A stretch of DNA of 64,000 nt from contig NZ_CP150207.1 in NCBI RefSeq assembly GCF_037969765.1, positions 2,094,001 through 2,158,000 of the forward strand. The letters run 5' to 3'. Below, in pieces: positions 34,706 to 43,667 of this stretch. A program made the position numbers and the translations under genes. The first letter of the stretch is position 1. Each line of letters starts with the position of its first letter. The notes beneath the pieces are model-generated. The model was given only the letters and a program-made list of their open reading frames with translations. It did no database searches and was not told the DNA's origin. This DNA comes from Paenibacillus sp. FSL W8-0186. Its GTDB lineage: Bacteria; Bacillota; Bacilli; Paenibacillales; Paenibacillaceae.

Positions 34706-35611
34706 TCAAGAGGCGACGTCCCTATTTCCGACCCTCTGCCAATATGCCGGGGATAAGATGTGCTTGGCCTGGTATAGTACGATTGCTCCGATAACGATCG
34801 TGATAATAAAGCAGCCGCAGGCTAGCGAAGGAAGCCAGGACCATTCCCAAATCGATTTTCCAAGCGCAGTCTGCCAACCAATGAATATTACTCCAAGAAA
34901 GTAAAGGATGCCGGAAAGATGAATGACCTTTCGTCGTATTGCTATAGTAATCGTGGAATGTTCGGTTAACCAAGCAATAACCGGAAGTACCTGAAGGCCA
35001 TGGAAGCCGAGACCGTGCAGCCAAATGAGATTTCCCTCAAGGCCCGTAAACCGGCTTTGATTCACGGAAATCCAGATGCCCGCGGCAAAAGAAAGCATCG
35101 TGGCCAGCAGCGCGTAACGGATCGCCAGCACGATTTCTGGACGGGTTTGTGAAGCTTTTGGGCGAAAGAAGGGGATGGAGAAGGAGATATAGATGATTAC
35201 GAGCAGGATTGCAACCAGACCAAAGCCGTTGGCGACGAAATGATCAAAGAAGGAGCCATCCTCAACAAAACGCGGGTTGACGCCGCGAAAATTTTGGATA
35301 GTCTCTGCTCCATAACAATATAGTGCCAGGATAATGAAGGTCCAGCGGAAGAACGCTCGCCTTTTGGAGCTCATGCCGGAAAGAGGGCTAATCGCTGCGG
35401 TAGAAATGAGAAAAATACCTAACGCGGCATCAAAGGAAATGGCTCTGGACACATCACCGTCCGGTGATGTTGCGCCTCCATACAGCAACACCCAAATACC
35501 GCAAGCTGCTGCCAGCACAAAGCCCAGCAGACCGATCCAGACAAGCACCCGCTCTCCTTCGAATAATTTTACGGCAGTGCTTTTGTTGTAGCTGGTTAAT
35601 TTTTGATTCAT
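34706..35611 (-). CDS. Eight-span membrane protein of unknown function
   Basis: About 301 residues with eight hydrophobic segments and conserved-looking His in membrane or loop positions (WLHGLGFHGLQ, TEHST). The His pattern might bind heme or metal, but I do not recognise the family. ATG 35611 has GGAGG 7 nt upstream; ATG 35614 is a little too close. It is monocistronic and divergent from a tRNA gene. Confidence 0.65.
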   Translation of the reverse strand: MNQKLTSYNKSTAVKLFEGERVLVWIGLLGFVLAAACGIWVLLYGGATSPDGDVSRAISFDAALGIFLISTAAISPLSGMSSKRRAFFRWTFIILALYCYGAETIQNFRGVNPRFVEDGSFFDHFVANGFGLVAILLVIIYISFSIPFFRPKASQTRPEIVLAIRYALLATMLSFAAGIWISVNQSRFTGLEGNLIWLHGLGFHGLQVLPVIAWLTEHSTITIAIRRKVIHLSGILYFLGVIFIGWQTALGKSIWEWSWLPSLACGCFIITIVIGAIVLYQAKHILSPAYWQRVGNRDVAS

Positions 35612-35755
35612 CATTCAACCTCCAGACCATAGTTATTCCCACTGTATAGGAAGACAAGATCAGGCTGCATCGGTCTGAGGTATTATTTGCCAATTGGTCC
35701 GGGGGATGAGGGGCGAGCTGTTAGCAGCCTGGTCAAAAAAATAAAAAAAAGGTTG

Positions 35756-35784
35756 TTGACTCTCTTAGCCCAGCATGATATTAT
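35756..35784 (+). promoter_or_regulatory. Promoter of the first tRNA-Leu
   Basis: TTGACT, 17-nt spacer, TATTAT; 45 nt upstream of the mature tRNA. Confidence 0.7.
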
Positions 35785-35828
35785 ATATCTTGTCGCTGCG
35801 GAAAACACTCTGCAAGACAAGACAACAT

Positions 35829-35912
<84 letters not shown>

Positions 35913-35926
35913 TCAGGTTATACAGG

Positions 35927-35970
35927 AAGGTTTCTGATTTGCTTACTCAGCAGATTGGGAACCTTTTTTT
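35927..35970 (+). terminator. Terminator of the tRNA-Leu transcript
   Basis: AAGGTTTC and GATTTGC pair with GCAGATT and GGGAACCTT; T7 follows. Confidence 0.75.
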
Positions 35971-36085
35971 GTTACCCGAGACAGCACTAACTTTGTACCG
36001 ATAGCGGAAAGTCTTTTGCCATATGACAAATATCCCTTTTCAGGTAGCTAGGAATCATTAAATACATGATAAGAGGTGTTTCTAT

Positions 36086-36322
36086 TTGAGGTATATAGAA
36101 TTTGGAATAGGCAACAAGTGGCTCATTAGGACGGAAACAGAATTAAATGACGGCGCGGAATTTGAGGTAAAAGGAATAGTCCGACCTATACAATTCCAAT
36201 CAGCATACATACGAATTTGGATAAGAAAAACGGTACTGATTATTGATTTGAAACAAGGTTTGAAAGTGACCAAAAAGAACCGAAATGAATTTAAAATCAT
36301 TTTTGGTATAGTAAGCCTATAA
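36086..36322 (+). CDS. DUF3977-like small protein
   Basis: 78 residues from TTG 36086 with AAGAGGTG about 9 nt upstream. Sequence features are YIEFGIGNKWLIRTETE, a central IRIWIRKTV strand and a basic KKNRNEFK end, which I associate with the uncharacterised DUF3977 family. The gene is A+T-richer than its surroundings. Function unknown. Confidence 0.7.
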   Translation: MRYIEFGIGNKWLIRTETELNDGAEFEVKGIVRPIQFQSAYIRIWIRKTVLIIDLKQGLKVTKKNRNEFKIIFGIVSL

Positions 36323-36438
36323 GTATGCACTTGATTTTTTACAGAAACTTTTGTTTGATGTAATATATGGTACCAAAGCGTTCGAGAAGATGTTCATAAC
36401 AAAATGTTCAGAAAAAGCATAAGAAAAGGAGAGACGTG

Positions 36439-37137
36439 ATGAAAAAATCACTTTTATGCCTGATCGTAGTGGGAATGACTTTATCGGGTGCCGCTGGTGT
36501 GTATGCTGGAAGCAAGCTGGAGAAGATTAGCGCTTATCTGAATCATAACATTAGCTTTAAAGTAAACGGAGCCGTACAATCTTTAACAGACAGTAATGGC
36601 AAAAAGCTGGTGCCCATCACCTATCAAAATACGACGTATTTGCCTGTGCGGGCTATTTCCAACATGGCTGGAATCAATGTGGAGTTCGATGCCGCAAGCC
36701 AGCAAATTCGGCTGGAAACGAAACACGGCGAGGATCATCAGCCAGCAAGTGAATTGATAACTATCAATTATAATGAAACACAGATTAAGGCGATCAAAAA
36801 GGCTTACGCCACTTTCGAATCCTTCGAGACAGCCTATGCTCCTAAGCAAATGACCGCAAACGACAGCTACGTTAAAGCGGCAGCTACGGACGATGGAGTC
36901 CATTTGATCTTTGAGCATATGACTGTTGTTGTCTCGCCACGGGATTATTCCACCGGCTATGCATCCAAGGAGGTCAAGTTGTCCAATGGCGTCATTGCGA
37001 AATGGTATACACCTTCCGATACGCCGATGCTGGGTTTCCAACTGGATGACCGGACGGTGACGATTAGCTCCCCAGACGGTTCCCTGAGCAGCAGCCAAAT
37101 CGAGCAGGTCGCTGTGAGTGTGGGTAAACTGGATTAA
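36439..37137 (+). CDS. Secreted protein with copper-amine-oxidase-N (stalk) domain
   Basis: 232 residues with a signal peptide (about 1-25, cleavage after VYA). It has one copper-amine-oxidase N-terminal repeat: VNGAVQSL...YLPVRAISNMAGINVEFD, a module that occurs widely in Paenibacillus exported proteins and probably binds wall or surface partners. The C-terminal half is unrecognised. ATG 36439 lies behind AAAGGAGA. No copper site or catalytic domain is present, so it is not an amine oxidase. Confidence 0.8.
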   Translation: MKKSLLCLIVVGMTLSGAAGVYAGSKLEKISAYLNHNISFKVNGAVQSLTDSNGKKLVPITYQNTTYLPVRAISNMAGINVEFDAASQQIRLETKHGEDHQPASELITINYNETQIKAIKKAYATFESFETAYAPKQMTANDSYVKAAATDDGVHLIFEHMTVVVSPRDYSTGYASKEVKLSNGVIAKWYTPSDTPMLGFQLDDRTVTISSPDGSLSSSQIEQVAVSVGKLD

Positions 37138-37158
37138 GGAACAACTAGTAATAAAGAA

Positions 37159-37195
37159 AATGCCCCCTGATGAACTTGTGATCAGGGGGCATTCT
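37159..37195. terminator. Bidirectional terminator
   Basis: AATGCCCCCTGAT / ATCAGGGGGCATT between convergent genes. Confidence 0.8.
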
Positions 37196-37232
37196 GGCGA
37201 TTATATGTGAAGAGACACACTCAATAACAATC

Positions 37233-38273
37233 TCAATACAATTTCTTTACTTGTTCGGGATCAAAAGGAACCCAGTCGTCAATTCTGCCTTCGCGGAGCT
37301 TACTGGCCCAAGCTGGATCAGCTATTAACGACCTTCCTACGGCCACCAGGTCGAATTCTTCACGTTCAAACCTTTCGATGAGTTGGTCGATTCGGCTAAG
37401 ACGGGCTCCCTTTCCTTCAGCAAAGAAACTTGTCACATCACGATCCAGACCAACTGAGCCTACGGTGATTGTCGGCTTCCCCGTCAGTTTTTTGGTCCAG
37501 CCGGCAAGGTTCAGCTGGGAGTTTTCAAATTCAGCTTCCCAGAATCGGCGAGTTGAGCAGTGGAATATGTCAACGCCTGCGTCAACCAAGGGGGCTAAGA
37601 ACCTTTCCAGCTCATTTGGCGTCTTCACTAATTTGGCGGTGTAATCCGTTCCTTTCCACTGCGAGAACCGCAGCACGATCGGGAATTCGGGGCCTACAGC
37701 AAGACGGCACGCTGAGATGACCTCTGCCCCAAACCGGGTACGTTCTACAAAGTCCCCTCCGTACTGATCCCTACGTCGATTTGTTTCCTCCCAGAAAAAT
37801 TGGTCTATTAAATATCCGTGTGCGCCGTGAAGTTCGATACCGTCAAACCCCAGACGCTTGGCTTCAAATGCTGCCTCAGAGAAGGCCTGGATGATGGCCT
37901 TTATCTCCGATTCGGAGTAATCATTGACGTGGCCCCGGGCCCCCATATGCCAGATCTGAGGTATAATCTCCCCGCCTGCGTTATGTACCTCAGTCACTAC
38001 GTTTGCCCAGCCGTTCAAGGCATCTGCGCCAAAAAAATGCGGCACGTTGCTCTGATTGGATGAGTCGGGATGCTTAATCACTGTCCCTTCGGTAATGATA
38101 AGTCCAACGCCGTTTTCTGCTCTCCGGCGATAATAAGCAGCTACATCCGGACCCGGAACCCCACCGGGGGAAAATTGTCTTGTCATCGGTGCCATTACGA
38201 TGCGATTCGATAGTGTTGTACCCCCAAAGGAAAATGGCTCAAATAACGATTGAACGGACTGCATATCATTCAT
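37233..38273 (-). CDS. Old yellow enzyme-type NADH:flavin oxidoreductase
   Basis: 346 residues, FMN-binding TIM barrel reducing activated C=C bonds of enones or nitro compounds. Seen: LSNRIVMAPMTR at the FMN face, QIWHMGARG, FDGIELHGAHGYLIDQFF and VGRSLIADPAW. GGAGGT lies 7 nt before ATG 38273. A truncated TetR-like gene lies just upstream on the same strand; such regulators commonly control these reductases, so control here may have been lost. Confidence 0.9.
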   Translation of the reverse strand: MNDMQSVQSLFEPFSFGGTTLSNRIVMAPMTRQFSPGGVPGPDVAAYYRRRAENGVGLIITEGTVIKHPDSSNQSNVPHFFGADALNGWANVVTEVHNAGGEIIPQIWHMGARGHVNDYSESEIKAIIQAFSEAAFEAKRLGFDGIELHGAHGYLIDQFFWEETNRRRDQYGGDFVERTRFGAEVISACRLAVGPEFPIVLRFSQWKGTDYTAKLVKTPNELERFLAPLVDAGVDIFHCSTRRFWEAEFENSQLNLAGWTKKLTGKPTITVGSVGLDRDVTSFFAEGKGARLSRIDQLIERFEREEFDLVAVGRSLIADPAWASKLREGRIDDWVPFDPEQVKKLY

Positions 38274-38364
38274 ACTTTTACCTCCAACAGTAATTATTAA
38301 TGAAACTTTATGACTTAACCATCCGGTTCATTATTGACTATACGGTCAATAACTAAACAAAAAA

Positions 38365-38598
38365 TTATTGCCGTATACCATATCCTTCCAATATTTTAGC
38401 GCCGATAAATAAATTTTTCAAATATGCAGCTAGTTCTCTACTGGTAAGGCGGCTGGTAATCACTTTTTGTTCCTGACCGCATCGGATGATTTCTTCAAGT
38501 ATTTGTTCAACCTTGAACAACATCATCTCAACTTCTCTAGTTACCTCCTGGTCTTTGGTTCCGAATTCTAAAATGGAATTGACCATGAGGCAGCCTTG
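38365..38598 (-). pseudogene. Remnant of a TetR-family regulator (C-terminal part)
   Basis: The minus-strand frame reads QGCLMVNSILEFGTKD then a helical dimerisation segment ending ILEGYGIRQ, which matches the C-terminal ligand/dimer domain of TetR regulators. Upstream in frame there is a TAA (38599-38601), and no HTH DNA-binding domain can be found in any frame up to 38740. An internal ATG at 38586 exists without a good SD. I read this as a decayed regulator, plausibly of the adjacent oxidoreductase. Confidence 0.7.
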
Positions 38599-38743
38599 TT
38601 AAATAATTTCGCTCTCTTCAGGAAGTGAAACGCAGGCACAGGCTTTGTTTCTATAAATGAAAGGCAGACATGAGCCTTGCCGTCCGCATTGGCATTCGCA
38701 ATCCGCTGGACAACCCAAGTCTCTAAACGTTATTCAGTATAAA

Positions 38744-38774
38744 TGTCCCTTTTCCTGCTGCTTAAGTGTTATAC
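38744..38774 (+). promoter_or_regulatory. Candidate ECF-sigma promoter upstream of the sigma gene
   Basis: TGTCCC (38744-38749), 18 nt, GTTATAC (38768-38774), 25 nt before the sigma factor ATG. The same two blocks at the same distance occur at 40361-40391 before the secreted DUF4367 gene. Shared sequence and spacing at two sites point to autoregulation. Confidence 0.65.
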
Positions 38775-38798
38775 AGTAGATAGAGAGGAGGACCGGTT

Positions 38799-39374
38799 AT
38801 GGAGTTTGTGGAAAAATGCGTCATGGAAGTCAAATCAGGCGAAATTAATCAATATGTACATATCGTTGAAGCGTTCCAGGCACCGATTTTTCGCTATTGC
38901 AGCCGTATGCTGGGGAATCGGCAAGAAGCGGAGGATGCGGTGCAGGACATTCTGGTCAAAGGGTTCGAAAAAATTGGAATGTATGAGCCCAGCGGCAGCT
39001 TTTCATCCTGGTTGTATAAGATCGCTCATAACCATTGCCTAAATCTGCTTCGCAAGCGCAGTGTCCAGCATAAATTTCAGAGCTGGTTCCGGCAGAATAC
39101 GGTTGCCGAAAGCGCGGAACAAACGATAACCAGCCGATTATTCGCAGAGCCACTCGCGTCCGCCATAACAACCTTAAGCGCGGAGGAGCGCAGTTTGCTA
39201 ATATTACGGGCGCTTGAAGAGAAGTCATTTGCCGAGATTGGAGAAATTTCAGGAAAAAGCACGGAAGCGGTCAAGAAAAAATACGGCCGCTTGAAGCTGA
39301 AGCTGCAGAGGCTGATGGAGCAGAAAGGGGGAGCAGGTTATGATGCGAAAGAGCGGCACTATTCTTCAAGATGA
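38799..39374 (+). CDS. ECF-type RNA polymerase sigma factor
   Basis: 191 residues. Region 2 is seen in FRYCSRMLGNRQEAEDAVQD and GSFSSWLYKIAHNHCLN; region 4 in LSAEERSLLILRALEEKSF and EIGEISGKSTEAVKKKYGRL. It directs transcription of a small regulon in response to an envelope signal. GAGGAGG is 7 nt ahead of ATG 38799. The downstream DUF4367 membrane protein overlaps it by 35 nt and is the likely anti-sigma factor. Confidence 0.93.
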   Translation: MEFVEKCVMEVKSGEINQYVHIVEAFQAPIFRYCSRMLGNRQEAEDAVQDILVKGFEKIGMYEPSGSFSSWLYKIAHNHCLNLLRKRSVQHKFQSWFRQNTVAESAEQTITSRLFAEPLASAITTLSAEERSLLILRALEEKSFAEIGEISGKSTEAVKKKYGRLKLKLQRLMEQKGGAGYDAKERHYSSR

Positions 39375-40347
39375 AACGCTAAAGGAGCTTCTGACCGCAG
39401 AGGCTCAGGATACCATCGATGTACGCCTGAGCGTTATGAACCGGGTTCGGGAAATCCATGAACGGAGCAGCGGCAAAAAAACAGTTCGGCGTAAGACGGG
39501 AGCAATAGTCATGATCGCCAGCCTCATTATTGTGCTGACCTCTTTAACAGGTCTCGCGGCTTCCCGTTATGTGCAAATATTGAACCCCAAAGGCGAAGTG
39601 ATTGTTGAAACCAAGGGAATTAAGGAAGATGCGTTTACTCCCCATGCCAAGACTTATCATGAAATGAGGTCTGCCTATAGAGAGCATGTCTTAGGGATGC
39701 TTAAGCCAGGTGAACTTGTGGCGTACTATGTCCATGACGATACGCTGAATGCTTACGACACCGGAAATAAGGTTCAATCCGTATATAAACCGATGGAGCA
39801 CAGCAGTTATGAGGCATTTGAGAAGCAGCTTGAAATGACAAAGGGACCGCTTTTCTTGAAACCCAAATACTTGCCCCAAGGGTTCTCCTTCGAAGTGGGG
39901 AATGTATTTCCCAGTATGATGGAAGGGGAGGCCAGTCTAGAAAATCTGAAAAGGCTGGAGCCAGAATTTATCCGTATGGCTGAGACCTCCACCAGTGACT
40001 CCAAATTGTTCATCAAACCGCTGTCTTGGAATACAGCCGGCAGTGCAAATGCGAGATACGCCAATGGGGAGGATACGATCAATATCAATGCTTATGTACG
40101 GAAGAAGAGCCCATCTTCGGTAACAACGATGCATCCCGAAGGCGTGTTCGTGGAGAAGCTGACAGCAGGCGGACAAGAGATGGTTTATATGGAAGCGAAG
40201 ACGGAGGAGGTAGCGGAAGCCCACTATAAGCACAAATTGGAATGGCTGGATGAGGAGGCAGAGGTCTTTTATTCCATTTACGATAACCAAAACAGTACTC
40301 TGTCCAAGTCTGAATTTGTCCGCATTGTAGAGAGCGCGTTGAAATGA
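39340..40347 (+). CDS. Membrane protein with C-terminal DUF4367, probable anti-sigma factor
   Basis: 335 residues. A cytoplasmic N-terminus of ~50 residues with a helical, charged segment (DVRLSVMNRVREIHERS) precedes one membrane span (about 56-75) and a large external DUF4367 domain (LFLKPKYLPQGFSFE, then ENGEDTI-type strands). Its 35-nt overlap with the sigma gene implies coupled synthesis. No zinc-binding anti-sigma H-x3-C-x2-C motif is visible, so sigma binding is inferred from topology and linkage. The external domain would be the sensor. Confidence 0.8.
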   Translation: MMRKSGTILQDETLKELLTAEAQDTIDVRLSVMNRVREIHERSSGKKTVRRKTGAIVMIASLIIVLTSLTGLAASRYVQILNPKGEVIVETKGIKEDAFTPHAKTYHEMRSAYREHVLGMLKPGELVAYYVHDDTLNAYDTGNKVQSVYKPMEHSSYEAFEKQLEMTKGPLFLKPKYLPQGFSFEVGNVFPSMMEGEASLENLKRLEPEFIRMAETSTSDSKLFIKPLSWNTAGSANARYANGEDTININAYVRKKSPSSVTTMHPEGVFVEKLTAGGQEMVYMEAKTEEVAEAHYKHKLEWLDEEAEVFYSIYDNQNSTLSKSEFVRIVESALK

Positions 40348-40360
40348 CTTTGTTCCGGAG

Positions 40361-40391
40361 TGTCCCTTTCCGGAAGGCTCAGGCGTTATAC
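40361..40391 (+). promoter_or_regulatory. Second copy of the ECF-type promoter element
   Basis: TGTCCC (40361-40366), 18 nt, GTTATAC (40385-40391), 46 nt before the secreted DUF4367 gene. It begins 14 nt after the previous stop codon. Confidence 0.65.
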
Positions 40392-40436
40392 AAGTAAACA
40401 AACCATGTGCCTGTCTGGCCGAAAGGAGATTTACTC

Positions 40437-41210
40437 ATGAACCTTACGACAAAAACGATGATCGCCACTGCAAGCATCCTGCTAGCGCTAAGCTCAGCAA
40501 GTGGAATCCCTGCGGAAGCTGCCGCAGCAAAACCGCAGTCAAAGACAAAAGCGACACCGGGCAAAAACAATCTCGAGCTGCAGAAAAAAGAGGCTATGGC
40601 CATCCATTCCAGTCCGAAGAACCCGGGTGATTTAACCGTCATGTATGACGGGACAGACAATACGCTTTCTTATAATTTTCTATCCATCAACAGCGCGAAA
40701 TACGAGGATTATTTGAACTTGCTGTCCGATCACAAAGCGCCGGAACTGAAGCAGCCGGCATGGCTCCCGGAGGGATATGTTTTTCAATCCGGCGAAATTT
40801 CGCCGCCATACTTCCATTTTCTTAGTCAAGCATATCAAGATATGCTAGAGAAGTTGAAAACAGAGGCGAAAGGGAAAAAATATGTTGCGAAGAAATTAAA
40901 TTGGAGTGAAGCCGGGGAAGCGGCCATTGTCTTCGCGCAAGAGAAGGACATTATCCGAATCAGCGCCAAAAGAGTGCAGCCGCTAATTACAGAAATCACG
41001 CGAGTACCAGGGAAGGGCGAGAAATTTGAAAAGCTGAGCTTGGACGGAATCCAAGCGATCTTTTCTACAGGTTCCAATGCAGTCTACTCGACCAAGCTAA
41101 CCTGGGAGGATACGGAAAACCAGCTGGAATACGAGATTGCTACGTATAGGAAAAGTCCTCTGACGAAGGAAGATCTCGTAGCGATTGCGGAAAGTATTCT
41201 GCAGGAGTAG
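40437..41210 (+). CDS. Secreted DUF4367 paralogue
   Basis: About 257 residues with a signal peptide (1-29, cleavage near AEA-AAA). It lacks the cytoplasmic and membrane parts of the preceding protein but carries the same external domain: PAWLPEGYVFQSGEISPP matches PKYLPQGFSFEVGNVFPS, and both end in a SEFVRIVES / EDLVAIAES helix. AAAGGAG precedes ATG 40437. As it has its own copy of the promoter element, it may be a soluble competitor or feedback ligand of the membrane sensor; this is inference. Confidence 0.82.
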   Translation: MNLTTKTMIATASILLALSSASGIPAEAAAAKPQSKTKATPGKNNLELQKKEAMAIHSSPKNPGDLTVMYDGTDNTLSYNFLSINSAKYEDYLNLLSDHKAPELKQPAWLPEGYVFQSGEISPPYFHFLSQAYQDMLEKLKTEAKGKKYVAKKLNWSEAGEAAIVFAQEKDIIRISAKRVQPLITEITRVPGKGEKFEKLSLDGIQAIFSTGSNAVYSTKLTWEDTENQLEYEIATYRKSPLTKEDLVAIAESILQE

Positions 41211-41288
41211 TTCGGAGGGTTCACTGCCTAGTATATTAGTAGGTTCTTTGACGAAAAATGAGATTACTGGACCATGTACTTCAGATAA

Positions 41289-41331
41289 AAAAATAGCCTT
41301 AGTTCAGTTCCACTGGACTAAGGCTATTTTT
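41289..41331. terminator. Bidirectional terminator
   Basis: AAAAATAGCCTTAGT / ACTAAGGCTATTTTT, perfect 15-bp stem between convergent operons. Confidence 0.9.
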
Positions 41332-41355
41332 GTAAGAATCGTAAAACCTACTCTG

Positions 41356-41952
41356 TTATGATTTTTCCGTAAACTTTGCTATTCTTGTTGTGCTGTCCCA
41401 ATCCACTTTAACATCAAGTATTTCAGCAAGCTGTCTGACGGGTAAGAATGTAACGCCATTTTTAACCATGGGCACGACATCATCCAAATTCACTTTTTCT
41501 CCATCAACCAGCATTTCCGATTTTCCGACCTGCATAAGGATACTTTTATGATCTTTATTTAATGTGATTTTTTTATCGTTTTGATCCCAGTGCACTTCAA
41601 AGCCGAATCCATCCGCAAGTGCTCGCAGTGGAATCATAGTCCGCCCATTCTCAATAAACGGATCTGCCCCGGTTCCGGCATAGGTATTAAGATATTTCCC
41701 ATTCAAGAGAACTAATACACGATTTTTCTTAGCATCTTCACAAGAGGGAATATCTTGGCTTACTCTCTTACCATCTACCTCTATACCTATTTCAGGAGCG
41801 CTTCCGTCGCGGCTCTTATGACAAGTGAGGATTGGTTCCACATCTGACCAAAAGAAATCCTCAGCAGCATATGCTAAGTTTCCGGTCATAAGGATTACAA
41901 GTAAACTGATGGTTGTGGTAAATTTCCATTTTGTTTGTAACAAGATCATCAT
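41356..41952 (-). CDS. Secreted copper-amine-oxidase-N domain protein of the BlaI/M56 operon
   Basis: About 195-198 residues with a signal peptide (ends LAYA-AED) and two halves of a copper-amine-oxidase-N repeat: GRTMIPLRALADGFGFEVHWD and GVTFLPVRQLAEILDVKVDWD. It begins 8 nt after the M56 gene, so it is co-transcribed. The SD CTGGAG abuts ATG 41952, so translation may start at ATG 41949 or TTG 41943. Being the only obvious output gene of the operon, it may be the effector of the signalling pair. Confidence 0.8.
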   Translation of the reverse strand: MMILLQTKWKFTTTISLLVILMTGNLAYAAEDFFWSDVEPILTCHKSRDGSAPEIGIEVDGKRVSQDIPSCEDAKKNRVLVLLNGKYLNTYAGTGADPFIENGRTMIPLRALADGFGFEVHWDQNDKKITLNKDHKSILMQVGKSEMLVDGEKVNLDDVVPMVKNGVTFLPVRQLAEILDVKVDWDSTTRIAKFTEKS

Positions 41953-41960
41953 CTCCAGCT

Positions 41961-43244
41961 TTAATTCCTATTTGATTTTTGAAGCTTCAAACGATAACTC
42001 TCATTGATGGCATCCAAGTTTTGCTGCGGAAGCTCGTCGATGTATCCTTGCGGCACAGTAATTCCCTTTTCAATATGTTTTTTTATTCGATCCACAATCT
42101 CTTCAGTAGTTAACTTCTTAGGGGCATAGCTTTCTTTCGGTTTCGCGGCAACCCGATTTCCGTCTTTATCAAAAGCTTCAAGTTTTCCATCTGGATATTC
42201 AACGGTCACATTATAACCTGCAACTTGTTGATCGGTCGGGTTTTTTGAAGCAGATCCCGCCGCAAAAGCGGCAGCACCGCCTCCGCCAACCAAAGCGATA
42301 GCAGCGACAATAGACAGTGCCATTACCGGCTTGTTCATTTTTTTTACATTCATAAGATGAATAAGTCTCCTTTTCATATGCTCCTTGGGGCTGCATAGAC
42401 CGCTTGTGCCAACTACATTCTTTTTCATAACGCCATATTCCAGCATAGATAACAATGTTTCACCGTAACTTCTTCTGCCCTCTATATCCATGTGCTGAAC
42501 GACCTGTTCATCACAGGAGAGCTCGCAAAACATGGAAATCTGCCTGTTCAGTATGTAGGCTGCAGGATTAAACCAATGAATTGCATTTGCCGCAAAAACA
42601 ATCAACTTGATAAACAAGTCGCCGCGTTTTAAGTGGACGAGTTCATGGGATAGAATCATGTCAAGCTCTTTTTGACTAAGGGAGATATCCGGCAGTACAA
42701 CAATCGGATTCCAAAACCCCATAATCAATGGGGTGGTTGCATGAGGGCTTGCAATGACTTGTACAGGGCATTGTACAATATGCCGTACTTGGCTCCCTCG
42801 GAAGATGGAACGCTTAAACGCCCGGTACTTTCGGATATTTACCACGATAAAAACAGTGGCTCCAACAGTCCAAATCAGTGTTGCAATGAGCATAAATTCC
42901 TTTGTGCTGCTGAAGCGCCTCAGCTCGTCAAATCGTTGTGTAATCCAGAAGGAGACGTTGGCCGCGGTTTGCTCAATTGTTGAGACTTGGGCGTATGGCT
43001 CCGCAATCATTCCGGCAGCCTGAATATGGTTTGAACCAGAAGAGGCAGAGGGAATAAAAGAGACTAGTCTGCTCATGATCTCTGATCCGCCAAGAAGAAA
43101 AAATACGGGAATCAAGCTGGAATAATAATGCCATGTTTGGGAGAAGCATTTTTGCGTGACGGGCTTTAGACTGTACTGCAAAATCCAAAGGATTGTGCCG
43201 GCGAATGAGGCAATGAAGAGGAACGAAACGAAGCCCATCATCAT
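41961..43244 (-). CDS. M56-family membrane metallopeptidase (BlaR1/MecR1-like sensor without PBP domain)
   Basis: About 427 residues. Four membrane segments in the N-terminal ~320 residues enclose the gluzincin motif HELVH in LSHELVHLKRGD, with a distal Glu in FCELSCDEQV. A further hydrophobic segment (near 325-345) precedes a ~90-residue external tail with a YPDGKLEAFDKDGNRV motif. The penicillin-binding sensor domain of BlaR1 is absent, so it probably senses something other than beta-lactams. ATG 43244 overlaps the blaI-like stop by 4 nt (ATGA). Confidence 0.9.
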   Translation of the reverse strand: MMMGFVSFLFIASFAGTILWILQYSLKPVTQKCFSQTWHYYSSLIPVFFLLGGSEIMSRLVSFIPSASSGSNHIQAAGMIAEPYAQVSTIEQTAANVSFWITQRFDELRRFSSTKEFMLIATLIWTVGATVFIVVNIRKYRAFKRSIFRGSQVRHIVQCPVQVIASPHATTPLIMGFWNPIVVLPDISLSQKELDMILSHELVHLKRGDLFIKLIVFAANAIHWFNPAAYILNRQISMFCELSCDEQVVQHMDIEGRRSYGETLLSMLEYGVMKKNVVGTSGLCSPKEHMKRRLIHLMNVKKMNKPVMALSIVAAIALVGGGGAAAFAAGSASKNPTDQQVAGYNVTVEYPDGKLEAFDKDGNRVAAKPKESYAPKKLTTEEIVDRIKKHIEKGITVPQGYIDELPQQNLDAINESYRLKLQKSNRN

Positions 43245-43621
43245 TTCCTGCCATCCTTGCGGGCAAACCAATCTTTAAGCTCCGCTATATCGTCTTGACT
43301 GAGTTCTTCATCATCAACCAGAGCTGCAATAAAGTTCTTTAACTTCCCGTTGTATAAGCGGCCAAGAAAGGAGCGGGTTTCGTATTTCTTATACTCGCTC
43401 AACGTCAAAGCGGGAGCGTAATAATTCGTCTTGCCGCTCAAGGATTTAGTCAAATACCCTTTCTCGATGAGCCGATTCAGTATGGTTGACAACGTTGATG
43501 TTTTCCAGCCTTTGTGTTCGAAAATGTCCAAAAGCTGATTAACCGTTACGGTTGTTGCGGTTTCCCAGATCACCTCCATAACTTCCAATTCAGTTTCGGA
43601 TAGTCTTCCTAAGTTTTTCAT
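43241..43621 (-). CDS. BlaI/MecI-family repressor
   Basis: 126 residues. Winged helix: LSETELEVMEVIWE, TVNQLLDIFEHKGWKTSTL and TILNRLIEKGYL, followed by the dimerisation tail with the KNFIAALVDDEELS region that M56 proteases cleave in this family. Two palindromic operators lie over its own promoter just upstream. It should repress its operon until the M56 partner inactivates it. Confidence 0.93.
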   Translation of the reverse strand: MKNLGRLSETELEVMEVIWETATTVTVNQLLDIFEHKGWKTSTLSTILNRLIEKGYLTKSLSGKTNYYAPALTLSEYKKYETRSFLGRLYNGKLKNFIAALVDDEELSQDDIAELKDWFARKDGRK

Positions 43622-43644
43622 TGGGCGCGCACCTCAATTTTTTA

Positions 43645-43663
43645 CTACGACAACTTGTCGTAG
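43645..43663. promoter_or_regulatory. Operator 1 of the BlaI-type repressor
   Basis: Perfect 19-bp palindrome CTACGACAACTTGTCGTAG, just downstream of the -10 of the minus-strand promoter. It is related to, but longer than, the TACA-TGTA core of known Bla/Mec operators. Confidence 0.8.
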
Positions 43664-43667
43664 ATCG

